The translations under genes and the position numbers were made by a program. A model generated the notes under the pieces. That model saw nothing but the letters and a program-made list of their open reading frames with translations, was not told the DNA's origin and searched no databases. 64,000 bases of DNA. It comes from Apium graveolens. Taxonomy: Eukaryota; Streptophyta; Magnoliopsida; Apiales; Apiaceae. Shown here in pieces: positions 20,625 through 32,668 of this stretch (positions are counted from its first letter, which is position 1; every line of letters starts with the position of its first letter). The DNA lies in the NCBI RefSeq assembly GCF_009905375.1, contig NC_133650.1, positions 143,414,476-143,478,475 of the forward strand, written 5' to 3'.

Positions 20625-21572
20625 TTATTTATTGATCACATGTCCTAAAAACTGTACTTCATTCCGCCAGAATTCACACTTCGAGAATTTGGCATATAAC
20701 TGTTCCTCTCTGAGTATTCCTAGAGCTATCCTCAAATGCTCTGCATGTTCTGTCTCAGTCCTTGAGTAGATCAAAATATCATCGATAAAAACTATCACAC
20801 ATTTGTCCAAGTACTTCTTAAATACTCTATTCATTAAATCCATGAAAGTCGTTGGGGCGTTGGTTAATCCAAAGGACATTACCAAGAACTCATAATGCCC
20901 ATACCTGGTACGGAATGCTGTCTTGGAAATATCTTCAGGTTTAATCTTTAGTTGGTGATATCCAGTTCTCAGGTCGATCTTGGAAAAATAAACAGCATCC
21001 TTTAGCTGGTTGAATAGATCGTCTATTCTAGGTAATGGATACCTGTTCTTTATGGTTAGCTTGTTCAACTCTCGATAGTCTATGCACAGCCTCATGCTCC
21101 CATCTTTCTTCTTAACAAATAAAACTGGTGCTCCCCACGGAGACACACTGGGTCTTATCATACCCTTATCCAAGAGTTCCTGCAATTGGATAGCTAATTC
21201 CTTCATTTCTAACGGGGCTAACCGGTAAGGTGCTTTTGAAACTGGCGCCTTCCCTGGGGCCAACTCAATAACAAATTCAATCACTCTATCGGGTGGTAAT
21301 CCCGGAAGGTCTTGTGGGAATACATCTTCAAATTCGTTGACTACTGGAATATCTTCTAAGTTAGGCACCTCCTTCTGCGTGTCCACCACATAGGCTAGGT
21401 AGGCCTCACTTCCTTTTCGTAGCATCCTTCTGGCCTGGGCCATAGTCAAAAATTTCTGTGTCTGCCTCTTTCCTCTAAATATAACTTCCTTCTTCCCTGG
21501 GATATTTAGCTTAACTTTCTTCCCTTTACAGTCTATCTGAGCATCATTGCTAGATAGCCAGTCCATTCCCAA
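20625..21572 (-). pseudogene. pol: Element I pol: protease end and reverse transcriptase
   Basis: It begins with the protease C-terminus ([14 protein letters not shown]), then the connecting region ([15 protein letters not shown]) and RT motifs: [71 protein letters not shown] and the active site [12 protein letters not shown]. All RT motifs look intact. The frame is the same as gag; the apparent start at 21572 is only an internal Met after the stop at about 21699. Confidence 0.92.
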
Positions 21573-21698
21573 AATTACATCAAACTCCCCTAATTTAAAA
21601 GGAATCAGATCAACACCAAAGGATTGCTCCCCTATGCCTATCTCACAGGCGGGGTGAATCTGGTTAACAGGAATAATTTCATGATTGGCTATTTCTAC

Positions 21699-23174
21699 TT
21701 ACAAGGGTTCTATCAAGGGTTCAGCCTTAAGTCTTAACTTACGCGCAAAGTCCTTTGATATAAAAGATTCAATTGCTCCCGAATCAAATAAAACATTTGC
21801 ACTGACTGAATTTAGAGAAAGGGTACCTGCTATCACATCTGAATCTTTCATAGCATCCTGGACTGTCATGTTGAAAGTCCTCGCAGTAGGTGGCTTATTA
21901 GAAGCAGCCCTGCTTGCTCCCGAAGCTGCTGGTTTGTTCATTGGGCATTCCCTCTTCCAATGACCTGGGCGTCCACACTGATGACAAGTGGTGGTTGGAA
22001 TGACGACAGGGGTTGATGATGGGCACTTAGTTGAATAGTGGCCTTCCCGACCGAACTTAAAGCAGGTTACTGGCTTTCCTTTACACTCCCCAGTGTGATT
22101 CCTTCCACATATGTTACAGGCTGACAATGGGGGTCGAGACTGGTTGGAATAGGACATTCTTGACTTCTGGCCGCCCTGGCTCACGCTCACACTCATTGGC
22201 CGCTTAAACCCAGTGTTCCTTCCTGGTAGGGACACTGCTCCTCGATTAAATCTAGTTGGGAAGCTCCTTCCTGCGGAACCTCCACCCATGCTCATACTTT
22301 TCCTCTTTATTCCTTTCTTCTCTCTTTCCTTCTGCATTTGTTCACTTCCGACTTCTACAATCGTTGCCTTTAGCACCAGAGTGGCATAGTCCGTAAGCTC
22401 AAGGATTGCCACCCTATTCTGAATCCACAGTTTCAGTCCCTGCTGAAACCTCCTAGCTTTCTTTTCCTCGGTGCTCACAAACTCTGGCACAAACCTTGAT
22501 AACTCAGTAAATTTCGCTTCGTACTCTGCTACAGACAAGTTATTCTGCTTTAGCTCTAAGAACTTGAGCTCCATCTGGTTTTCCATAAACCTCGGGAAAT
22601 ACTTTCCCAGAAATAACTGACTAAATCTCTCCCAGGTTATAATAGCATCTGTCTCCATATTTTTCTTGGCCTCCCACCAGTAGTTAGCTTCTCCTTTCAG
22701 AAGGTAGGTAGCAAATACAGTCTTCTGTGCCTCATCGGTACTCAAAATCTCAAAAGATTTCTCCATTTCCTTTAACCATGCCCTTGCCTCAACTGGGTCG
22801 GCTGATCCGTGGAACTCAGGGGGCTTAAGGGACTTAAAAGCCCTGAAAGAGTTTGCCACAATATTGTTATTTCCTTGAGGGGGTGGGTTGGGTTGACGTT
22901 CCAAATTCTGCCTTAGGAGTTGCATGAACTGGCCCATGGGATCCATGCCCGGGTTTGGTACCAGTTGCTCAACCTCAGTTTCTCCTTCTTCAGCCTCTAT
23001 CTCAAATCCCTCAACATCATATGTTTCCTCTTCCTCTTGATACAGGGATTCATCCTGTTCCACATAATCCTCATCTTCCTCTTCACTGTGTTCCTGGTTC
23101 CTATCATCCTGGTTATGGCTTCCCTGGTCCTCAGATCCAGGGTTCGCCCTAGTTCCAATCTTTCTTGGCGGCAT
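21699..23174 (-). pseudogene. gag: Element I gag and protease
   Basis: Gag starts at MPPRKIG (23174), preferred over the longer frame from 23210 because the MPP start is common to this group and the upstream residues look untranslated. An acidic N-terminal part is followed by the gag core (SLKPPEFHGSADPVEARAWL, YLLKGEANYWWE, FLELKQNNLSVAEYEAKF) and three zinc knuckles (CNICGRNHTGEC, CFKFGREGHYSTKC, CHQCGRPGHWKREC). The middle knuckle reads CFKF for an expected CFKC and should not bind zinc properly. The protease motif VLFDSGAIESFIS keeps its catalytic Asp. A TAA after EPLIEPL ends the frame inside the protease. Confidence 0.9.
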
Positions 23175-23581
23175 GATTCTGATAATAAAAAAAATTATTG
23201 GGAAATTCAACGTTAGGTCACAATCATATACAACATTGTGCCTTGCACAGCTTCATAATGGGGAGAACGTATATCGCAATTCTATTATTTTAAGAAAGTT
23301 CTAATACGAACTGCAGTAATAATAATGATAAAAACAGTGACCTCGTCACTAATGAACTGAACCGAAGGAAACAAATATATACATAATGCGAGAAATACAT
23401 AGTTTGATCTGGTCAAAAGTACAACAGTGCTACAGTCATCTGTCCCAAAAGTGATACACAAGAGTCTATCTGTCTAGTCAGAAAAAGGGATGCTATATAC
23501 AAGTCAACTATCCCGGAAAATTGGCTCTTACTAAGGCCTCGGCTAACTAGACAACTAGACTATTCCATCATCAATCCTGAA
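23175..23581 (-). other. Element I spacer between extra ORF and gag
   Basis: About 400 bases without coding potential separate the stop of the extra ORF from the gag start. No clear promoter or splice signals were recognised. Confidence 0.6.
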
Positions 23582-24295
23582 TCATACACCGGAGCGGGTC
23601 AGCTCCCATACCCTTTCCATCGCACGACGGAAGATATAGTCGGCATACCGCCTGGAGATCCTACCATGCCTGTCCCCCTGGAGCGATCTGAGCCTCGCTC
23701 GGGATGTGAGCTCTATCCCCGTAAGCTCCCTCCTCAAGGATCGGGGTATAGAAGCCCTAGTCTCATAAGCTCGGGTACACCTACCCGCCCTCTCCGCATC
23801 CAACTCCCTCCTGGCCTCATCCAGTCGGGCCTCGGCAACAGCCACTCGGGTCCTCAGAATATCCTGAATATATCCATGAGCTAATGAAGACTGCCTGTGG
23901 GCAGGGTCAAGAGGTGGTGAATCCGGAGGCGCTGAGGGTGCCTCTTCGGTCTGCCTAGGCTCGGAAGTATGGGTCTCTGAGCTATAATCATCGGGAATCC
24001 AGGATAGTGGTGGAGGGGTAGGGGCTCTGACCACCGGAAGTGTGGGTAATGTGGTACCAGCATACACTACCATAGGTCCAACACGCTCCTCATCTACTGG
24101 GACCTCATCCGGGTCCTCCTCATCTGGAATAGCAATAACCTCTGTCTCTGACTCCTCTGAGGGGTCCTCCTCATCTGAAATAGCAATAACCTCCGTCTCT
24201 GACTCCTCTGAGGGGTCCTCCTCATCCTCCTCCATCTCAGGCTCCTCCTGATCCTCAACATCTAGCAGTGCCTCATCATGCTCACGCTCGAACAT
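23582..24295 (-). CDS. Element I extra ORF upstream of gag (ORF0)
   Basis: An intact 237-codon frame lies between the primer-binding site and gag on the coding strand. The N-terminal half is very acidic with a perfect 17-residue tandem repeat (DEEDPSEESETEVIAI); a Pro-rich middle (TPPPLSWIPDD, APSAPPDSPPLDP) follows; the C-terminal half is basic and helical (RVAVAEARLDEARRELDAER, SRRYADYIFRRAMERVW), a likely coiled coil. No membrane segment or signal peptide. It is the only undamaged frame of this element. Function unknown. Element E has a Pro-rich frame in the same place (58913). Confidence 0.7.
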   Translation of the reverse strand: MFEREHDEALLDVEDQEEPEMEEDEEDPSEESETEVIAISDEEDPSEESETEVIAIPDEEDPDEVPVDEERVGPMVVYAGTTLPTLPVVRAPTPPPLSWIPDDYSSETHTSEPRQTEEAPSAPPDSPPLDPAHRQSSLAHGYIQDILRTRVAVAEARLDEARRELDAERAGRCTRAYETRASIPRSLRRELTGIELTSRARLRSLQGDRHGRISRRYADYIFRRAMERVWELTRSGV

Positions 24296-24490
24296 CTCAG
24301 GGTCCTCTATCTCAGGCGTCTACACATTAAACGAGCTAAGTTACTATCATGATACTTATAAGGGTTCCCGTAAGGGTTTTAACTGTCAGCACTACTTTAA
24401 GTAGTCCGACCATGAACTTGGTAAGAGTTCTTATTATCTTTGTGAGTTTGTTATTATATCGATGCATCATCTCTGAGGTTTATAACGCTT

Positions 24491-24503
24491 GGCTCTGATA
24501 CCA
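24491..24503 (-). other. Element I primer-binding site
   Basis: The minus strand reads TGGTATCAGAGCC, complementary to the 3' end of initiator tRNA-Met, four bases inside the 5' LTR. Confidence 0.92.
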
Positions 24504-24507
24504 TTTC

Positions 24508-27500
24508 TGTAACACCCCCAGATCCGGGGTCGGGGATCCGGGTCGTCACGGTCTTTCTTTCCACAATATCACTTCACTTAATTAATAATAAATAACCTTA
24601 TGCTGTAACCCCACACTAACACACACCACAACCCGTTATAGTCTCAGAGATGAAATTGAAATAAGTACAAGTCTTTGAATCCACAATTTAAAAGTTATTA
24701 CAACCCAAAATGATTACTTGATAATTTACAGTTAATTGCCATTATCTGCCACAAGTTATAATTATACATAATTGATTCTCAAAAGTAGATGGTCTGATCT
24801 ACAATAGATCTGCCTCTGCAGCTATAGCAGCTACAACATCATCGGGAAGACGCGGGACGCTTCCCACGCGCTTGCGCTGGGTCTGCTGGAGTCTGGCCAT
24901 CTTTCCTAACTGTTGTTGTGTGATGAAGAAATAAAGCAAGAGTGAGCCTTACAGCTCGCAAGATAATATATAGTGATAACAATAATATAAGTATCTAAAT
25001 GGATACTTACTAGAATCTTTTATTATGCGTAAGATAATTACTTACTAGATATAAGTAAAAACAAGGGATGAAGTTACCAAATACTTCACTACACTTATAT
25101 CATTTATAAAGCTACTTGAACTACCACTGTTCAAAGTATAATGAGCTTTCAACAGTTCATCACATAGATGAGACTACCAGACAAGATTTGAATAGATTAA
25201 ACCTTTTTAAATATTATTAAAGGAAATGACGTTATGATATACTTCATTAAGTTCTGATATATATATATATATATATATCCACATATACATCTTCTTTATA
25301 CATTTCCTGAAAACCTCTGTCATGTAAAGTATGAACACAGTTTGAAACATCCAATAAATTTTGGGAAAGGAAAAGAATTTTGGCATAAACCAGGTATCTC
25401 GCTGATCAGGCAAAGATACCAATAAGTAACCTTTTCTACTAGTAGATGGACGAATTCCCCACTGGTCATCACCCTGGTCGTAATAGGACCTTATGCTGGA
25501 CTGCCACTCAGCCACTTATGCATTTGATGGACTCCCACTGAGCCACTTACACTAGCATGGACGCCCACTGAGCCCATGTTGCTTATGCCGACTCAATAGA
25601 TGGACTTACTTCCCGAACTTTGGGTAAGTAATCAATTCATTTACCAAAACTGCAACCTTGTTGCGAATATAAAATACACCACAGAGCCGGATCCCTCAGG
25701 CTTTGAGCGAGTATTTAAATCCCCTTAAAAAGAAAGATCTTAAATATAAAAATGAGTTTTGGGATCTACTCTAACTTTTAAAAATCATTTTGAAGACTCG
25801 AAAACACTTTAAAGAGTGTTTGGAGTAAAGCTGATTTAATGAAGTATATCAGTCCCCAGTATATTTAGAAAATGTCTGAATATTATTATTTAAATAATAT
25901 TCCCATAAAGAATAATCTTTATAAAAATAATTGAAGTAGAAGTATTAAAACTTATACTTGAAACGGGTATTAAATAACCAAAGATATAATTATACGAAAG
26001 TACTATCTTTATTTGAATAATCAAAAATAAGTTTGATTATCGACACCTTATTCTTTAATACAATAAAGAATATTAATAAGTAATAAGCGGAGTCATAATA
26101 CCTCGAATGAATATTATAAATAATATTCATAAAATAAAGGAGTCATACATCCTCAAATGAATATCCAAGTAATATCCAATAATAATATAAAAGAGTCATA
26201 AGCCCTCGAATAATATTCAAATAATATTCATAAAATAAAATAAAGTTATCGAATAAACCCTATTCGATTTATAGTTTTGAAAACTATGACCATATATATA
26301 TATATATAAATATATATATATATACGGAATCTACTCGGGATCCTCGACTCCCGGTTTTAGAAAATGTTTTCACCTTTGGGCCCCTATACTAAGGGTATAT
26401 GCAAATTACCGCTATCCTCTAGCATAGGTATTATCAACTGAATCAACAATTATATATGGCAAGAATACGAAACAGGCATGCATATGTACCATATAACATG
26501 CTACAATATATCGCAAGGATCTGCTATAACACATATGCATTTAACGCAAGATCATGCATATACACAAATACATCACAACAACAGTTATAACGGGTAGAAA
26601 ACTTGCCTGAGCGACTTGGGGTGATAAAAGGCTCGGGACGAGTTTGGTAACCTATAAACAACAAGTAAGTTGGAATTAAACCAAAGTCACTTGTATATCT
26701 ATACTTTAACTAACTTAGACTCTAACGCTTGTTTTGCGCTTACTGATTCGCTTAAGTCACTCGGGTACCCTCGGCTCCACCATTTTTAATAATTTAACCT
26801 TTACGAGTTTTAAGGCGATTCCTTCGCGAGTGTCTTACCAACTGCCTAACACACTTACCATAAATGTTTCATACATTAATTAACCCTTTTTGGTCTTTAA
26901 CCTATGTTTCAAAGTAAGGCGAGGGGAAAAGTTTCGTTCGCGAAACGCCGTTACTTGAAACGGTCGTTTCTCCTAAAACGTGCATCGGAATCGAACGAAC
27001 TACATATCAAAATGAAGCTCGTAACACGAACTATCTAAACATGGCAATGGTCAAAATCTAGCAGGGGGTTCTCGGGTCCTAATGTTATGCACAAAAACAG
27101 TCTAAAGAAAATCGGACGTTACGACGGCTATGTTTACGCGATTTCCCAATTTAAAACCATTCAAAACCAACCCAATTCAACCTCAATCCAACATTCAACC
27201 AACATCCATCCTTATCACATCATAACGACCCCAACCAATTCAATTTTAACATTCATACTTATGCCTAAGCTTGAATTTAACTATACTACATTCTTTAACC
27301 AAAACAACAAGATTTACCAATCCGATTCAATACCATTTCAATCCCAAACTCTAAATCATAAACATCAAGCTACAATATCACCCTACTAATCAAAATCATC
27401 TTATAATACATAGGAATCTAGGGTTTGGAGATGATATACCTTCCTTGAAGTGGTGGGAGGAGCTAGGAAGCCTTAAGAAGCTTTGAGAAGTCTTAGGAAT

Positions 27501-28397
27501 GCTTGGATCTTCAAGGAAATCAAGAAAAATTTCAAGTTAAAAACTTGAAAACACTATTCATTGTCTTCTTCTTTGATTAAATGAAGAAGATTGAGAAGGA
27601 ATTGATGGCTTAAACTCATGATATAGCCCTAACTAAGCATAAGGATGATTAGGGAATTAACTCACCAATTTAGGAAGCTTGGATCTTTGATTTTGAAATT
27701 CCTTGCCTTTAAAATGTTAAAAAGCCGAGAGCATGAAGAACAATGCCTTGGTTTCTTTTTTTTTTATTTTGATGAAAGTGATTTGCTTGGCTTGGTTGAT
27801 TGGTTTTGTGTTTGATTTAGTTAATTACCTTGTTGCCCTTGATTTTGTGTGGTTAAAAAGCCACCACATCTCCTTCCTTCCCATGTCATGCCCATGTCAT
27901 GTGGTGATGTCATCCTTCCCTCCTTGTCCTCTTCTCATTGGTTGGGTGACATCACTCTCTCTAATCCCTTTGATTAACTTCCTAATTGTTTGCCTAATGA
28001 CCGCTGATCTGTTATACGGTTCGCTTAACTTTCGTTCTCGTTTATCGTTTGAAGGATCATACCCGGGATCTTATTACTTAGGTTCCCTTAACCTTTCTCA
28101 ATACATTATATTCCTTTTTATGATCCTCTATTATAATCCTTTAATTTAAATGCTTTTTATCCTGTTACCTTATACTCAATTCTTTCCGCATCTAGGGTAT
28201 TTCCGGGAAAAACCAAAGTGTTCGGAATTGGATTCTGACGATCTTTACATACACTCATATACCGTATAGAGTACTAATAAAATCTCAGAATATCCAAAAT
28301 AGAACCCCTACATAGTGTGGCATGAAAAGTTTTCTCATTCAGCTAAAACACTATTCACAAGGGTTACAAAAAGTTGAAAATTTTGGGGGTTATTACA
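24508..28397 (-). repeat. Element I 5' LTR
   Basis: This is the partner of 14546-18432, 3890 bp, with the same TGTAACACCCCC and GGGTTATTACA ends. It differs by about 50 substitutions and by TA microsatellite lengths (near 25257 and 26292). Confidence 0.93.
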
Positions 28398-28402
28398 TCT
28401 CA
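28398..28402. repeat. Target-site duplication TCTCA, right copy (element I)
   Basis: TCTCA follows the LTR end and matches 14541-14545. Confidence 0.92.
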
Positions 28403-30231
28403 ACCTCAACAACCACACCTTGTCTCTAACTGGCTCCAAGAAGCTGCACCTCAATCAAATCTTGAAGAGTTCAGGGTAGATTAGCTTGCAGGCCTAACAC
28501 AAATCTCTCAATAATTGCTAACTTCTGACATGTCTAACCAGGAATATCAAGCAATCATGCTCTCCTATCAATCAGATGTCCAAGAACAACAAACCAAAAT
28601 TATAAATGAAGCTGAACAGGATGGCAACTGTGATGCTTGGCTGGGCAAGGACTATAATCTGGAAATGGAGGATGTTTTAGCTAAGTTCAGAGAAGATTAT
28701 TTGACAATTTTGGGCAGCAATTCTAAGGAACTGACACCTAGTGAAGTCTATGATACAGTCAATGAAGTTTCAAAGGCTCAACTCAAAGCTTTCCATCTCT
28801 TTGGAAAAGCACTAGAACTGAGATTGACTGGTCATGAAGATAGGATCGGGAAGCTAGTGAAGGATAAAATGGATGAGATTATACCATCTCAAGTAAAGAT
28901 CACTTCCAAGTTCAAGAATTTTGCTAATCAAATGTCCATAATGAATATTGATGCTTTGAAAGGAAAGTCAAAAATCTCAAACAATCCTTTATCTCTGTTC
29001 ATACAGTGCTCCAACAGCAAATTACTCATTCAAATGACACAAATGTCAAGTTGGAGCAACTTCATCAAAGCAGATATGAGCCTTCAGCCTTGCTCATGGA
29101 TGGTATCAAAAAGGCTATAGAAGCAACCTTTGGTTCCTCAACATCTTCTAGCTCTTATCAGCCTGGATCCACTTCCACAAATCTGCAAATCCAATATCTT
29201 CAAACTCAAGTCTCAGAATTGCAGACCTCAAATGCTTCTCTCAGTGCACAAGTCCAAGCCTTGACTTCTCTTGTCAAGAGTCAACAAACTGACATCCAGA
29301 CCCTGGTGAACTCACGTAAGCACCTTCAAATGCAGATTTTTGTTGCTTTAGGGGCCATCATGGGAAAACTCAACATACCACTACCTTCCCTACCTGAACA
29401 AGTAAGGTCAGAAATTCCAACTCCCATCCTCATGCCTGTCACCAAGACTAAGGGGAGATTGAGGCTAGAATTCAATAATCTAAATCTAAGGCTGAAGAGA
29501 CTATTCTAATTGGTCAAATCTCAAGTGCTCAAATTGATGTTGGAAAGGAAAGACCTCAAAGGGCTGCAGAAGGACCAAATCAAGATCAGGAATTCAATGA
29601 CCTTCCTGCAGCACTAAGAGTGTCTCTTAAAAACAACTATGTGACTTGTAAGAAAGCTTTGGCCAAGAACATCAACTTTATAAGGGTAGTGGTAGTGAAG
29701 ATTGATAACTTTCTGGAGAAAAGGATTGTCATGAACATCAATGATGGAGGTGTAGACAGTTGCATTCAGGTGACTCTCTTAAATTTTTAAACTCTAAGAG
29801 CATCTGAACTTGATGTGATGATTGACACAATAAATCCAGTCATTCAAGAAGATACTCAACTTCTCCAAGAGCTTAAAAAGGCACAGATAGAAGCTTTTCC
29901 AGAAGCCTATCTATATCCAAACTATGGAGTAGTTTACATCTGCCCAATGACCAAACAAGTCAGACATCTTCTTGTTCCCAAACATTGTGTCAGATCAAAT
30001 ATGAGGCTGATCATGACATTGCAGTCTCACTTGAAGCACAAAAAGAATAAGAAGCATGAAGATGTGGAGATGATACATATTTTGGAGAGATATGTTGCGA
30101 ACCCTGACACCATGCTGCCAAATACACAGTATAATCTAAGAAAAGACAAGGATGATGATAAGCAGAAGAAAAATGATCAAAATCCTTCTGGCTCAAATCC
30201 AAGTCAATTCACTAAGCCACCTGGTAGCAAG
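28403..30231 (+). pseudogene. Copia D accessory ORF3, C-terminal half
   Basis: The ORF3 frame resumes directly after element I (Gln/Pro-rich, then NWLQEAAPQ), with stops near 28480 and 28513, then runs open 28515-29120, shifts frame into 29006-29509, and again into 29815-30231. It contains a helical region (EVSKAQLKAFHLFGKALELR), a strong heptad coiled coil (LQIQYLQTQVSELQTSNASL, AQVQALTSLVKSQQTDIQTL, about 29180-29310) and a C-terminal module (YPNYGVVYICP, VRHLLVPKHCVRSNMRL) like those of copias B and C, then a Lys/Asp-rich tail. The whole ORF3 spanned about 1,270 codons. It is cut at 30231 by element E. Confidence 0.62.
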
Positions 30232-31357
30232 TATAACGACTCATATATTTTTGTGATATTTAAATGTGTAATTATTGCGTAATTAATCTTTTAAAGTTCA
30301 GTAGATATGAATAATTATTGATTTAAATTACGTACTAGAACAAAACGTTTTAAGTTACGTATTCCCCATGTTTAAATATGTTTTACTAACTGATGTTTTT
30401 GGGAAAAGTAACTTCTGAAAATGCCTATCTCTAGATTGTAATTAAATTGGAAATATTTTAGAACGTGTGTTGTGAGATAACTGTTTAAAAAGAGATAGGT
30501 GTAATTGATTTTGAAAATTGGATAAAAACGGATCAGATATTGGATGGCTGCGTAAGAGGCCCGTAACGGCCTAGCGGGTTTGTCTAAGAGGCTAAGTCGG
30601 TTGCGTGCCCTATTTAAACCGCTTAGTCCAGCGTGGCAGAGACCTAGCTAGTCTCTGAGTTCCGGAATAGATTGTGGTGGGATAGACTGATCAGCTGTCC
30701 CTAGGATTCGTCCAGTTATATTTCTGATTTTGGTTTAGTGGTACCCGTAACGAAACAAACAGTTTTGCGATCCCCGTAACGGGACAGATGATTTATAGTT
30801 CCTGTAATGGGACAGTGGTTTTGGAAAGGAAATAGCATGCTAAAATTGGACTCTGGTATTTTTACACAGCACACTACAGATGATATTGTTTTTCAGAGCA
30901 TGCTAGTTTTGATATCCAGTTTGTACCTGTTTTACTTGTTTTTCATAAATGAGTTATGATATATGTTCCTATACCATTTTTATATGCACTATTTTATTTG
31001 TTATTCATATAGTGGTATTGTTGAGCAATTGATTGCTCACCCTTGCAGCTTGTTTTGTATCTATTTATTGCAGATGTCTAGAAGACCAGGGCAGAGTAGA
31101 GTGTCAGCCCCCTCGGTCCCGGCTCCTCTGAGGTAGTTGTATCAGACCCTGAGGTCTGATGAGTTGCTGTAATAAGTTAGAGTGTCGGGTTGTGGAATAA
31201 ATTAGATGTTGTGTTCTAACCTATATAATACTTGAACCTGTATCGGATTCTGGTTTGGGGTCGTGTTTATAAAATATAGTTTAATTAGTAATTTATATTC
31301 GTAGTTTGTTATATTTTGGTGACGTCAGCTCCTGACCCCGGGGTTGAGGCCGTCACA
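30232..31357 (+). repeat. Element E 5' LTR
   Basis: The LTR ends GCCGTCACA at 31357, two bases before a primer-binding site. Its left end is judged from TATAACGACTC at 30232, which looks like TGTAACGACTC with the terminal G changed to A; this end is uncertain by some bases. Three similar words (CCCGTAACGAAAC, CCCGTAACGGGAC, CCTGTAATGGGAC) lie about 30 bp apart at 30744-30815. Confidence 0.75.
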
Positions 31358-31359
31358 GT

Positions 31360-31372
31360 TGGTATCAGAGCT
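31360..31372 (+). other. Element E primer-binding site
   Basis: TGGTATCAGAGCT, two bases after the LTR, matches the initiator tRNA-Met type seen in element I. The leader that follows (to 31494) shows no coding potential. Confidence 0.9.
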
Positions 31373-31494
31373 ACAAGTTTAAGTCCCTGATATAGGTTAA
31401 GGATTGAGTCAGAAAGGTTTAGAAGTGTGTCCTAAAGTATGAGTTAGCAACTCATTTAGAGGAGCAACCCTAAGTGTCAGTCCAGCGTTCCGAC

Positions 31495-32668
31495 TGTTGG
31501 ATTTTAATCGCAGCGGAGGCATGGTAAAACACTTTTACACATATAAAATCCAAATAAAAGCATATAAATTATGGTAAAAACATATGAATCGATTACTAAC
31601 CTTTAATATGCGATCCAAGAGCAACGATCGGAGATCCTTAGCAGCTGCTCCTCAAACGTGAAGCACTCCACCGGTATCCACCAAGAAAACGACGTTAAGG
31701 AGGAGGAGGAGGTGGAGAGAATTAGGTTTTATAAAATTTTGGGGTTCGGGTTAGAATAAAAAATAGGGTTTATAATAGTATATTTATAGGCAAAATTTTC
31801 AGCTGAAATTTTCCCATAAAATATTATTATTATTAACCCATTTATTATTCTCATTAATAATTAAAACACCTTTTAATTATTAATCCTTTTTCTAAACACT
31901 TTAGAAATAATTCTCTCTCTTGATTTAATTTCCAAAAATTAAATTCTTAATTAATAATATTAAGAACTTTTCTTAATTAATTTATAATAAATTAAATCTC
32001 ATTTAATCAATTATAAAATTTGCCAATTAATTATTTATATCATAAATAAATAATTATTAGCCATTATTAATTAATTCCTCCACCATTAAATCATTCACTT
32101 TTTATGGTGTGACCCTGTAGGTTCAATATTAAGCCGGTAGTAGAAATAAATAATAATAAAACTATTTTATCATTATTTATATAAATTCTCTAATTTATTA
32201 AATATGATTAATTAATTAATCATATTTATTCTACATCGTGAGGGATACTTCTCAGCATATCGCGACTATCCGGATAATATGAATTCACTGCTTAGAATAC
32301 CAAGAACCTATTCAGTGAATAGTTACCGTACAATAAACTCCTTCTACCCTACAATGTCCCGATTAAATACAAGGCATGGATCTCGTGTCAAGCCTATCTA
32401 ATCTAATCACTTGCTTACCATTTACTATGCTTAGTTCTATGCAAATTAGAAAATCCTTTCTAATTTCATTCACTCTGGCCAGAGATTGCTGAACTAGCAT
32501 AAGTGGATCAGCCTTGAACATTCGCTTCCTTCACTGGAAGGGGTAGATCCTTTATTGATCATACACTATTTTCGTGTACAAATTCCTATACCCAGTAGAG
32601 CCCTAATAATTATCCCTAGAGACTAAGAACTAAACCAAAGCATAGTTCAGTGTACACAAGATGACTAT
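31495..32668 (-). repeat. Element F 3' LTR, left piece
   Basis: The piece starts TGTTGGATTTTAATCGC. A complemented TATA box (TATTTATA) is at 31781-31788. It breaks at ACTAT (32664-32668) where element G is inserted and resumes at 43755. Confidence 0.93.

Larger units (their letters stand above)
14546..28397 (-). mobile_element. Element I: complete Tekay-like Ty3/gypsy chromovirus
   Basis: This is a full-length 13,852-bp element with 3.9-kb LTRs, a TGGTATCAGAGCC primer site, an extra ORF, gag-PR-RT-RH-INT-chromodomain and a polypurine tract, flanked by TSD TCTCA. The gag-pol frame (23174-18466) would be one polyprotein of about 1,570 residues but has three in-frame stops and one single-base insertion, so it cannot be autonomous. 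By eye about 50 substitutions separate the two LTRs (about 1.3%), so insertion is fairly recent. Tekay-like is judged from the chromodomain, protein order and long LTRs. Confidence 0.93.

Noticed and set aside
24491..24503. tRNA-like sequences (TGGTATCAGAGCC and similar at 31360, 48881, 52283)
   Set aside because: Each is a 12-14-base primer-binding site next to an LTR; no tRNA cloverleaf surrounds them.
25207..25515. 102-codon ORF (MAEWQSSIRSYYDQG) on the minus strand, shorter at 15344-15544
   Set aside because: It is LTR sequence; the frame is broken by a single change in the other LTR copy and ends in a TA microsatellite.
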